From positions 1 to 64,000 of the forward strand of contig NZ_JAODNK010000131.1 in NCBI RefSeq assembly GCF_025465275.1: a stretch of DNA of 64,000 nucleotides. Direction: 5' to 3'. Position 1 is the first letter of the stretch. Every line of letters starts with the position of its first letter. The stretch comes from Nocardia sp. GTDB lineage: Bacteria > Actinomycetota > Actinomycetes > Mycobacteriales > Mycobacteriaceae. This document shows, in pieces, positions 17,414 to 24,328 of the stretch. The position numbers and the translations under genes were made by a program. The notes below the pieces were generated by a model that saw nothing but the letters and a program-made list of their open reading frames with translations, was not told the DNA's origin and did no database searches.

Positions 17414-17591
17414 TGCGAGAACCGGTTTATCTGGGCCGGGGCGAGATCGGGGTGCGGCGGCTTTCCGGTGGACTTGTCCCACAACGATATTGACATTGCC
17501 TCCCCCGGCATCGCTCTCGGTGAACAGACGTCGTCCTGACGTTACCGCCGGCCCCTGACATGCCAGCCCCGATTGGATCCGGTTGATCGCG
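17387..17591 (-). repeat. promoter and small-ORF cassette, copy 2
   Basis: About 205 bases matching 13741-13944 with roughly sixteen differences and one indel by eye. Same orientation and same internal order: tandem GGGGC[CT]GGCA motif, small ORF, start of a downstream gene. It now lies upstream of the Abi_C gene. Confidence 0.85.
17410..17496 (-). CDS. 28-aa conserved small protein or leader peptide, copy 2
   Basis: Identical to copy 1 over the first 25 residues (starting MSISLWDKSTGK) with a changed tail, Phe-Ser-Gln. The stop overlaps the start of a truncated 13-codon remnant by ATGA. Whether it now influences the Abi_C gene 160 bp downstream is unknown. Confidence 0.55.
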   Translation of the reverse strand: MSISLWDKSTGKPPHPDLAPAQINRFSQ

Positions 17592-17782
17592 TAGCGGGAG
17601 TTCGACCGAGGACGATCACCGCAATCGGTCGGCACCAGCTTTTGCGGCGCCCGCGTGGTGTCGAACGGCCCCAGGCGGATGTGCCCTTGTCGAACCGCTT
17701 CCGAAGGTGTCCGCGGTGGCGCAATCTGATGCAGTGCAGCGTAATTCGCGCTTCAGGTGACTTCTGGGATGGGGAGGCTGGG

Positions 17783-18283
17783 ATGACGGCAGCGATGGTG
17801 GCGGCGGTGGCCGCCACGCTGGGGATTGTCGTGGGGCGATTCTGGGATGTGCGTTCGGAGAGTGCGCGGTGGCGTCGGGACCAGATGGTGACGAGCTATC
17901 AGCGCCTGGCTGAGGCGTACCGGCGCACGGTGGAAGGGATCCGCACGGTGGCCTTGGCGGATCCGGCCGATCCGGCCCTTCCCGGTCTGGTCGCCCAGGT
18001 CCGCAGTGACAGCGAGTGGGATGACGGGTACGTGGCGGTGTTGCTGCATGGGTCACCGGAGGTGGCAGAGGCGGCCTTGGCGATGGATGTCGCGGTGACG
18101 GAACTGTTCTACGAGGCTCAGGATCGCCGGCACGGTGTCGAGGACTGGTATCGGATCCGGATTCCCGCTGGGCGGGCCCAGGAGGGGTTCATCGATGCTG
18201 TGCGCGCCGAGTTGGATTTGAAGCCGATCCCGGTGAAGTACCGTGCGGTGGCTCGGCAGGTGCCGGCTCCTGCCTCGGAATGA
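17783..18283 (+). CDS. membrane-anchored hypothetical protein, 166 aa
   Basis: One N-terminal membrane segment (MVAAVAATLGIVVGRFW) followed by a positively charged start of a cytoplasmic helical domain (RSESARWRRDQMVTSYQRLA). The single-anchor topology resembles small sensor or phage-defence accessory proteins, but I do not recognise the family. ATG 17783 is chosen for the GGGAGG ribosome site eight bases upstream; the longer frame back to 17573 overlaps the repeat and is Arg-rich filler. Confidence 0.65.
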   Translation: MTAAMVAAVAATLGIVVGRFWDVRSESARWRRDQMVTSYQRLAEAYRRTVEGIRTVALADPADPALPGLVAQVRSDSEWDDGYVAVLLHGSPEVAEAALAMDVAVTELFYEAQDRRHGVEDWYRIRIPAGRAQEGFIDAVRAELDLKPIPVKYRAVARQVPAPASE

Positions 18284-18376
18284 GAGGCTGAGGCGGACGG
18301 AGCAGTCGAGATCTGCTGATATCGGCTAAAACTGACGTCGCTGGGTGGTGTGTTGTGATGCTTCGGCGCGTGTTCT

Positions 18377-18395
18377 GAACGCACTATTCTGCCGA
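18377..18395 (+). repeat. partial copy of the dispersed 91-bp repeat (3' end only)
   Basis: The 19 bases GAACGCACTATTCTGCCGA occur here and, exactly inverted, at 28072-28090. The GAACGCAC to TGCCG spacing (13 bases) equals that in the longer copies at 19092 and 22114. Confidence 0.55.
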
Positions 18396-18420
18396 GTTGA
18401 GTGTGTAGATCAGCTCGGAC

Positions 18421-18987
18421 TTAGACCAGGCCAAGCTCCCGAAGATAGATGTACCAGGGGTCGATCAACCACCAAGCCTCGCTTTGAATTTCGTGCGGGC
18501 CATGGATATCCCAGTATCGAGAGCCCAATGCCACCGTGTTGATGAACTCCGCGACACTCTCACACCGAAGAACGAAGCCGCTGTCCAACGCATGGCGGAA
18601 GTATAGAAAATCGAAGATGAACACGGCTTCGGTATCGACGTCGATCACGATCGACTTGCCCTGGTCCTCGACCCGGCCGATGGTCAGTGTGTTGCCGACA
18701 TCGAGGATCTCACCGTTGTGGTCGATCAGCGGTTCGCTATGAAACCCTGTGTGCCCGTGGAACACCAAGTCGCCGAACTGTGGCGCCTGGGTCAGCGCCA
18801 AGAGGGTCCGCAGACCTGCTGGTAGATGGTCGGCCACCGCGATGCCTGCGGGCAGTTCCAAGGGCGAGACTACGTACATCTCGTCGAACTCCCCTTCCTC
18901 TTCCAGCCGGCGCTCGAGTTCTTCGACCGCGCCCCGACTGCGCAATAACTCGATCTTCGCGCACATTTCATCCAGATGGTCTGTCAT
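18421..18987 (-). CDS. SUKH/SMI1-KNR4-like protein (tentative)
   Basis: 188-aa acidic protein. The C-terminal half (KSIVIDVDTEAVFIFDFLYF; VLRCESVAEFINTVALGSRY; ending LIDPWYIYLRELGLV) has the strand-helix pattern of SUKH-type immunity proteins, which neutralise toxins of polymorphic or contact-dependent systems; no toxin gene is adjacent. ATG 18987 (MTDHLDEMCAKIE) is chosen for the AGGGA ribosome site. The assignment rests on pattern only and could be wrong. Confidence 0.5.
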   Translation of the reverse strand: MTDHLDEMCAKIELLRSRGAVEELERRLEEEGEFDEMYVVSPLELPAGIAVADHLPAGLRTLLALTQAPQFGDLVFHGHTGFHSEPLIDHNGEILDVGNTLTIGRVEDQGKSIVIDVDTEAVFIFDFLYFRHALDSGFVLRCESVAEFINTVALGSRYWDIHGPHEIQSEAWWLIDPWYIYLRELGLV

Positions 18988-19091
18988 TACGTCCCTGAAG
19001 TGGCAGTGCTGAGACTCTTCGTCTCGCTGGACGTTGATGGTAGATCCGAACACCGACACCGAGATTCGAGCTACCGCTGGATATCCGCTCA

Positions 19092-19187
19092 TGCCGCTGA
19101 CCGCGCTGATCGAACCGGCCACCGCGCGCTCGCGGAAGATCAACTGGCCGTGCTCATCCAAGGCCGGCGGAACGCACCGTACTGCCG
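19092..19187 (+). repeat. dispersed 91-bp repeat, unit A
   Basis: Starts TGCCGCTGACCGCGCTGATC, carries GGAAGATCAAC at 19134 and GAACGCAC at 19170, and ends at the next TGCCG (19183). Offsets of 42, 78 and 91 bases are the same as in the unit at 22114. Confidence 0.65.
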
Positions 19188-19387
19188 ATGATCGGGCATT
19201 CTGTTCGTGTGTTCGACGACCACCTACCTGTGTGCGACGGCCTCACGAGCTACTTAGCCGCCTGCCGCGCGGCCCGAAGCGATCTCCCCTGAGATCAGTC
19301 GGCAGAGGGTCACCGAACACGGTGACGTCCCGATGCGGGCTGCAAGCCAATGCCCAACTGCCGCAGTGGAATCACTGCGTCCTCCGG

Positions 19388-19393
19388 TAGATT
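19388..19393 (+). promoter_or_regulatory. -10 element of the leaderless HD-domain gene
   Basis: TAGATT, seven bases before ATG 19401, no ribosome site. Confidence 0.45.
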
Positions 19394-19400
19394 CAGTGGT

Positions 19401-19904
19401 ATGAGTTCCGGTGGCGATGAACTTACCGCCCGTAGTTATGCTGGCGTGGCCCACGGGGATCAGAAATACGGTGTGCAGCCGTATTCGAGTCATCTGGCGG
19501 CCGTGCGTGCGGTTCTGGATGACTTCGGGTACGGCGGGGATCTGGGAGTAGCTGCCTGGCTCCATGATGTTCTGGAGGACACGCACGTCACCCGGGAGGA
19601 ACTCGAATCCACCTTCGGGTTGGCGGTCACCGAACTCGTGTGGGCCGTCACCGGAACAGGCAGCAGCCGTATGGACCGCAACGAGGACATGTATCGGAAG
19701 GTCGTCCGTTACCCGTTGGCGGTGATACTCAAGCTGGCCGACCGCATCGCCAATGTCGAGGCGAGCGTGGGCACCCACTGGCTGTCGATGTACCAGGGCG
19801 AACACGCGGAATTCCGTGCGCGGCTCGGTGGCAGCCTCATCGACGAAGATTCGGTCGTGCGTATGTGGAGTCGGCTCGACCAGGCGATCAATATCGCTGG
19901 ATAG
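19401..19904 (+). CDS. small HD-domain protein, alarmone-hydrolase (SpoT/MESH1)-like
   Basis: 167-aa single HD domain. Metal ligands fit the (p)ppGpp hydrolase subfamily: H31 in YSSHLAAVRAVL, H55-D56 in AAWLHDVLEDT (with the ED pair that follows in MESH1-type enzymes), and later KLADRIANVEAS. It lacks any synthetase or TGS domain. Likely role: hydrolysis of (p)ppGpp or a related nucleotide. A lone alarmone hydrolase can act as antitoxin to a small synthetase, but no synthetase gene is adjacent. Transcription looks leaderless. Confidence 0.75.
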   Translation: MSSGGDELTARSYAGVAHGDQKYGVQPYSSHLAAVRAVLDDFGYGGDLGVAAWLHDVLEDTHVTREELESTFGLAVTELVWAVTGTGSSRMDRNEDMYRKVVRYPLAVILKLADRIANVEASVGTHWLSMYQGEHAEFRARLGGSLIDEDSVVRMWSRLDQAINIAG

Positions 19905-19956
19905 CCATCGAGGCGGCGGCGGACCGGACTCCGCAGCTATGCTCGTGACTCATACG

Positions 19957-20010
19957 GGAAGATCAACGGGCTGAGTCGATCTGAGGCCAACGGAACGTCC
20001 GCAATTGCCG
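19957..20010 (+). repeat. dispersed 91-bp repeat, 3' half
   Basis: GGAAGATCAAC at 19957 and TGCCGATGA at 20006, separated by exactly the same 49 bases as in units A and B, with GGCCAACGGAACG between. The 5' half is missing or diverged. Confidence 0.6.
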
Positions 20011-20097
20011 ATGAGCTGTCAACTGTGTCGTCCATCGGGACACACGGCTCCTTGCTCGTCACCGCGACACGCACGCGCCGCCACCACCATCACTCGA

Positions 20098-21006
20098 TCA
20101 GGGGATGGTGTGTATTCGCTGACCCGCCGCAGTGACGAGCTCGTTCAGCTGGTCCACCCGCTCAACGGGTACGAACGTGACGGCATAGTCGTCACCCTCT
20201 GTGACAAAGGAGACCAGCGCGAACCCCAGGGGGCCGCAGTGTTCGCCGACCCGGCTGAGGAACACTTCGGTGAAGTCGCCTGAATGCCAATCGGCCGCGG
20301 ACGTGACGAGGTCTGGAAACCAATCCCAAGGCAGGTCTCTCGGAAGGAAGATCGAGCGTTCCAGTCTTTCTCGTATTTCTTGCGCGTCCTGCTTCCACCA
20401 AAACTGTGCGAAGACGCCGATCCCGCCGTAACTGCAATCACCGAGGCAATCGAGCAGTCGACTCCACGAACTGAATCCGCGATCGGTGGCAGGATCCCGC
20501 AGCATGTAGCGAACTGTGTCGATGAGCCACTCATGATCGCCCAACAACGCCTCGGCGATTGTCAGCAGCGGATTCGGGTCGCCGCTAATCGAAGCAGACG
20601 AGGCTTCCCGCAACTGGTCGAATGGCACCTGCCAGTCATTACATTCGACCCATCCATCCAGCTGCAGATCCATTGGCGAGGCGACACCGAAAACCTCACG
20701 CAAGATCTCCACCGCTTCCACTGAGACCTCGCGATAATCGTCCGGGCCAGGCCGTTCTATCGAACACCGCCAAATGACGTCATCGGAATCCGGTGCGTAC
20801 CAACCACGGTCGCGAAGGAACTGCCGCCCCGAGTCGTCGATCTCATCACACACGTGGACGTTGAGGCCGTGGCCGCCCGCGCTGTCATTCTTGCTGAAAT
20901 CCAAGAATCTCTCGCCTGAACTGAGAATCAGAGCGGTATAGATGGGACACCGGCACAACACTCCCGCAAGACTTCTCGTGAACGCGTCCCATTCCTGGCT
21001 ACTCAT
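20098..21006 (-). CDS. hypothetical protein, 302 aa (TY-Chap/DUF6630-like, tentative)
   Basis: Starts MSSQEWDAFTRSLAGVLCRC, with ALILSSGERFLDFSKNDSA resembling the N-terminal chaperone-like domain of TY-Chap proteins. The middle (DHEWLIDTVRYMLRDPATDR) and the end (DDYAVTFVPVERVDQLNELV) resemble DUF6630 proteins. These families are poorly characterised and often sit near toxin or immunity genes. ATG 21006 follows GAAGGG. No catalytic motif seen. An uncertain assignment made from memory of pattern. Confidence 0.5.
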   Translation of the reverse strand: MSSQEWDAFTRSLAGVLCRCPIYTALILSSGERFLDFSKNDSAGGHGLNVHVCDEIDDSGRQFLRDRGWYAPDSDDVIWRCSIERPGPDDYREVSVEAVEILREVFGVASPMDLQLDGWVECNDWQVPFDQLREASSASISGDPNPLLTIAEALLGDHEWLIDTVRYMLRDPATDRGFSSWSRLLDCLGDCSYGGIGVFAQFWWKQDAQEIRERLERSIFLPRDLPWDWFPDLVTSAADWHSGDFTEVFLSRVGEHCGPLGFALVSFVTEGDDYAVTFVPVERVDQLNELVTAAGQRIHTIP

Positions 21007-21298
21007 CGACACCCTTCGATCCGGCAACTCAATTGCGCCTCAGCATGATCGCATCACTCACCGACAACGCTCGACCGGAGGGTTGCCACCGAAGCGTTGG
21101 CCGCAGCAGGGACAGAGCAGCCGGGCTCGGCAAGATCAACAAGGTCGCGCTGTCATGCCGCGACCCGCGCGTTGGTCGGCCGTCCAAACTGGTTGGCTGA
21201 CAGCTCTTCCGGATACGCGCCCATGCCGAGTTGAGGGGGAAGAGCGTCGACAGCCAGAACCCGCTACGCGCCGTCGATTCAATCGTGTTCCCGAACAC

Positions 21299-22063
21299 TC
21301 ATGACACCGAGCCCCCGCCGCGCAGGCGGGCGTACTCAGTGAAACGAACCGACATCTCCGCGTCGAAAGCGGTCGCCCGTTCCAGGGAATCGAACTTGTG
21401 GAACAGGTCTCGTTGCAGGTACCACTCCATCAACGACACCGCCTCCTGGGCCTGTCCCTGCGACAACGCCAATATCACGACATCACGCAACCGCGCAGGA
21501 TCCGGATTGGACCTGTCCGGGTTCGTCAAGTTCGGCATGCGAGCCAGCTCCACAAGCTGCGCCAGACTCGCACGCTGTTCGAACCACTGAACGACCGAAC
21601 CGCGCATCATGTCGATGATCTGGTTCACCCCATAATCCACATCGCCCTCGACGCTGATCCAGACCGTCGCCTGCCCCGGGTAGCTCGGATGCCGAAAAAA
21701 CCCGAACTGAACCGACTCCAGGCATCCCAGCAACCGCGCCTTGGCATTGCTTTCCAACGCCTCGGCCGACAGCTCCGCTCGCATCCGAGCAACCGGTTCT
21801 GCCATCAACCTTGCGCGGCCCTCGAGGCCCACGCTCCCGCCGTTGCCTCGCAGCATGTAGGCCTCGACGACTCGCCTCAGCTGGGTATCGCTGTCCTCGG
21901 GGGAGGCGAACCATTCCCTGCGGTAGCGCGGATAGCGCTTGCCCGGCTCTGCCGACGTGAGCCCTTCCGGCGGCACCGACGGAGCGAAGCCCTCTGCGGC
22001 CAACCGCTCACTGAGACTGACCGTGATCATCTTCATCAACCGTGCCGACACGCTGGCCGCCAT
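21299..22063 (-). CDS. hypothetical protein, 254 aa
   Basis: Soluble, mostly helical protein: MAASVSARLMKMITVSLSER, then a region with YPRYRREWFASPEDSDTQL and TVWISVEGDVDYGVNQIIDM. No motif I recognise. A strong ribosome site (GGGAGGGAG) supports ATG 22063. The next gene downstream on this strand starts at 21006. Confidence 0.65.
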   Translation of the reverse strand: MAASVSARLMKMITVSLSERLAAEGFAPSVPPEGLTSAEPGKRYPRYRREWFASPEDSDTQLRRVVEAYMLRGNGGSVGLEGRARLMAEPVARMRAELSAEALESNAKARLLGCLESVQFGFFRHPSYPGQATVWISVEGDVDYGVNQIIDMMRGSVVQWFEQRASLAQLVELARMPNLTNPDRSNPDPARLRDVVILALSQGQAQEAVSLMEWYLQRDLFHKFDSLERATAFDAEMSVRFTEYARLRGGGSVS

Positions 22064-22441
22064 GGTGCGTCTCCCTCCCGATCAGCGCGTACACCCGCAC
22101 CAATGCACCCTATTGCCGCATACCGCGCTGTTCGGAACGGCCAGCGCGGCACTTCGGAAGATCAACCAGCAGTATCCATCTGGTGTCGGCCGAACGCATG
22201 CTACTGCCGCTGATCGCGCTGACCGAACCGGCCAGAGCGGGAACGCCGAAGATTGCCGGGCTGTGGCGGTCCGCGGTCAACGGATGGTCTGTCTTATCGA
22301 CTTGCGGGAGAGCGCGAACGGAGCCGGAGCGACGCTCGGTCGAGCCCGCGAATGTTGCATGTACTCGGTCGGTCCTGATAGTGAATCAGCACAACGGGTT
22401 TCGCGGGATCGACGAGTCACGATGCACTCCCGGGCGATGGG
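22064..22441. other. intergenic region with two tandem 91-bp repeat units
   Basis: No gene. Units B and C of the dispersed repeat occupy 22114-22295. Confidence 0.5.
22114..22295 (+). repeat. dispersed 91-bp repeat, tandem units B and C
   Basis: TGCCG at 22114 and again at 22205 (91 bases). GGAAGATCAAC at 22156 and the diverged CGAAGATTGCC at 22247 are in the same register. CGCGCTG-x2-CGAACCGGCCA recurs in each unit. Confidence 0.65.
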
Positions 22442-23059
22442 TCAGCCGGTCACCTTGGCGAACCAGCCGCCTGCCGGCAACTCTGGGCGCTCCGAGGGGG
22501 TCGGAGTCCACACGGAGCCTGTCTGCTCGGGCCACAGCACCTGTACACGATCGACCGCCTGCCGCAGCGGCTCGGTGTCGATCTCGACGCGGCTCTCGGG
22601 AACCCCGGCCGCCGGCCACGCGACCCAGATCGCCATCTGGCCCGCCGGCGGAATCGGGGCGAGTTGGAACGTGAAGGTGCTGTGCGCCGGACCCCCGCCT
22701 CCACTACCCGATGTGAGCACGGGCGCCGTCGCCGTCCGTCGCGTCGCCTGGTTGTCGATGTTGGTCGAGGCGCTGCCGTCAGGGAATTCGACACCGAACA
22801 GACACCGATCTCGCATGCTGGGCCCGCAAACACTCAGTGCGGACATGGCCGTGACCGGACTCGGTGCCTGAACATGAACGTGGACACACAGTTCGACTCC
22901 TTGGCTGTAGACCCGGGCCCCGTTGAGCGAAATCACGATGTGGTCCGTGCGCGCGAGCACCGCTTGGAGCGGCACCACCGCGGGTACCTCGTTGGTCGGC
23001 CGAGACCACCAGCGGCCGACTGCCGGTGACTGCGTGGCGTTTTCGGTCTCTTTGCCCAT
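22442..23059 (-). CDS. hypothetical protein, 205 aa, beta-rich
   Basis: Starts MGKETENATQSPAVGRWWSR with AGGAG upstream. The core (VPLQAVLARTDHIVISLNGA; VYSQGVELCVHVHVQAP; FGVEFPDGSAST; FTFQLAPIPPAGQMAIWVAW) matches a conserved actinobacterial family of unknown function that looks like an immunoglobulin-like or jelly-roll beta fold. Cytoplasmic; no signal peptide. Role unknown. Confidence 0.65.
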   Translation of the reverse strand: MGKETENATQSPAVGRWWSRPTNEVPAVVPLQAVLARTDHIVISLNGARVYSQGVELCVHVHVQAPSPVTAMSALSVCGPSMRDRCLFGVEFPDGSASTNIDNQATRRTATAPVLTSGSGGGGPAHSTFTFQLAPIPPAGQMAIWVAWPAAGVPESRVEIDTEPLRQAVDRVQVLWPEQTGSVWTPTPSERPELPAGGWFAKVTG

Positions 23060-23546
23060 GGAGCACTCCTGACTGAGGTGATCCACCGCTTCCCCGCCGG
23101 TGGACCGAAGGCGGATGTCCCGAGGTGCGACAGGTCGACCTCGCCGACACGATATCCACACCCCCCGACAATCGCGGTGACCTCATCGACTCGTGACCGA
23201 CGCCAGCAAAAACTGGTTACACCCAGACTCTCACCCAGCCACGCTGACAACCCGGGCACGCAATTTCTCCCTGATCGGGGGCCGAAACACGGCCATCCGC
23301 CGCCCACCCAACGCGCCAATCTGCCGCGACCCGGAGCCGCACCGCTCGTGTGACCAATGTTCGCGAGAATCGTTGTGGCACAGCGTGTTCCGAATGGGCG
23401 AATATGACATGTTCGAATATTGCCCATCCGCCACTCAAATTGCCGTCATCGGAATAGCCGCACGTTGCTGAAAAAGTAAGGCGTGGTAGTGAACTCGGGG
23501 TAATGCCGCTCACCCGAAGCTGCGGCAACCATGCCCCAAGTACAGA
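23060..23546. other. intergenic region with a hairpin
   Basis: No supported gene. ATGGGC-AATAT (23394-23405) pairs with ATATT-GCCCAT (23417-23427) with one bulged G and an 11-base loop. The AT-rich centre is unusual here and could be a regulator site or terminator. Confidence 0.4.
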
Positions 23547-23717
23547 TTGTTGGGCAAGGTCGACAACCTCCGCCAGGAACCGGAGCTGGTAGACGAGGAG
23601 AGGCGTGCCCTGGAATGCATGCCAACAATGAGCGAGGACGCCGAACGCCTTCTCGCAGCGCTGGTCTCGCGCCTGCATCTGCACAGCCCTACCGAAAATG
23701 GGGAGTGGGAGCACTGA
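23547..23717 (+). CDS. possible 56-aa protein or gene remnant
   Basis: Reads from TTG 23547 as LLGKVDNLRQEPELVDEERR and continues through LECMPTMSEDAERLLAALVS to TGA at 23715. It has clear coding character (charged amphipathic helices), but the frame stays open 48 bases upstream without ATG or GTG. It may be the 3' end of a decayed gene. It converges on the two-TM gene. Confidence 0.3.
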   Translation: MLGKVDNLRQEPELVDEERRALECMPTMSEDAERLLAALVSRLHLHSPTENGEWEH

Positions 23718-23779
23718 TCGACGATCCGCTCCGACGCCCACGACCACCGGCATCTCGAGCTGGGCGGGATCAGAGCTTT

Positions 23780-24121
23780 CTACTCGTTCGGTGCTCCAGG
23801 CTGTTGTGGAGGGGGCAGATGTTGCGTGTAAGTCGCGTTGTGTCCGCCCTGTACGTTGACCCCGTCTCCGACTTGGGCGTTAAGTACTGTTGACTTGTCA
23901 CCCGCCGTCGGCGGCAGTGGAGCTGGAGCCGGGACGGCTCGTCGGGTGAGAACGACTCCCCAGCTCGCCACGCCGAGTGATAGGACACCGACTATCAGGC
24001 TGAAGATGGTGGCCAGCTGGGAAGCGCTATTCAGTCCAACATCCACGAAAAGCCAGATGCTCGCTCCCAAGCAGACGATTCCGAGGCCAACGAGACCTCC
24101 GCCCACAATCTTTGTACTCAC
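23780..24121 (-). CDS. two-TM protein with C-terminal amyloid-signalling-like motif (putative effector)
   Basis: 113-aa protein: membrane segments at about 5-27 (VGGGLVGLGIVCLGASIWLF) and 36-58 (IFSLIVGVLSLGVASWGVVL), a Pro-rich linker, then a soluble tail with NAQVGDGVNVQGGHNAT (81-97). That tail aligns without gaps to residues 21-37 of the STAND NTPase encoded divergently 208 bp away. V-Q-G-G fits the V/I-Q-x-G core of RHIM-like amyloid motifs. In known bacterial NLR pairs the effector has the motif at its C-terminus and the NLR at its N-terminus, as here. Role as a membrane-disrupting effector is inference. Start GTG 24121, leaderless. Confidence 0.7.
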   Translation of the reverse strand: MSTKIVGGGLVGLGIVCLGASIWLFVDVGLNSASQLATIFSLIVGVLSLGVASWGVVLTRRAVPAPAPLPPTAGDKSTVLNAQVGDGVNVQGGHNATYTQHLPPPQQPGAPNE

Positions 24122-24127
24122 GGGGTG

Positions 24128-24133
24128 AGTATG
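24128..24133 (-). promoter_or_regulatory. -10 element of the leaderless two-TM gene
   Basis: CATACT on the minus strand, six bases before GTG 24121, no ribosome site. Confidence 0.4.
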
Positions 24134-24328
24134 ACGCCGAATTCCATTCGCCACGCTGTGATCGCCGCGACTGCAATACCGGACCGATAGGTACTGCGCT
24201 GCGCCCCGCGATCCGCCCCATCCGGGACACGAGTTCCTTACCATGGAGCGACATACGGACGGGAGCGGTCACCATGCAGGCGTCTGGTTCACTCGATAGT
24301 CGGAGTCCATCGCGCCCGTCCGACTTCG

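Larger units (their letters stand above)
18988..19400. other. divergent intergenic region containing a 91-bp repeat
   Basis: Holds the divergent promoters of the SUKH-like and HD genes and one near-complete unit of the dispersed repeat at 19092-19187. No gene. Confidence 0.5.

Noticed and set aside
23217..23753. 178-codon minus-strand frame upstream of the two-TM gene region
   Set aside because: No fold features or ribosome site, and it opposes a frame with better coding character (23547-23717).
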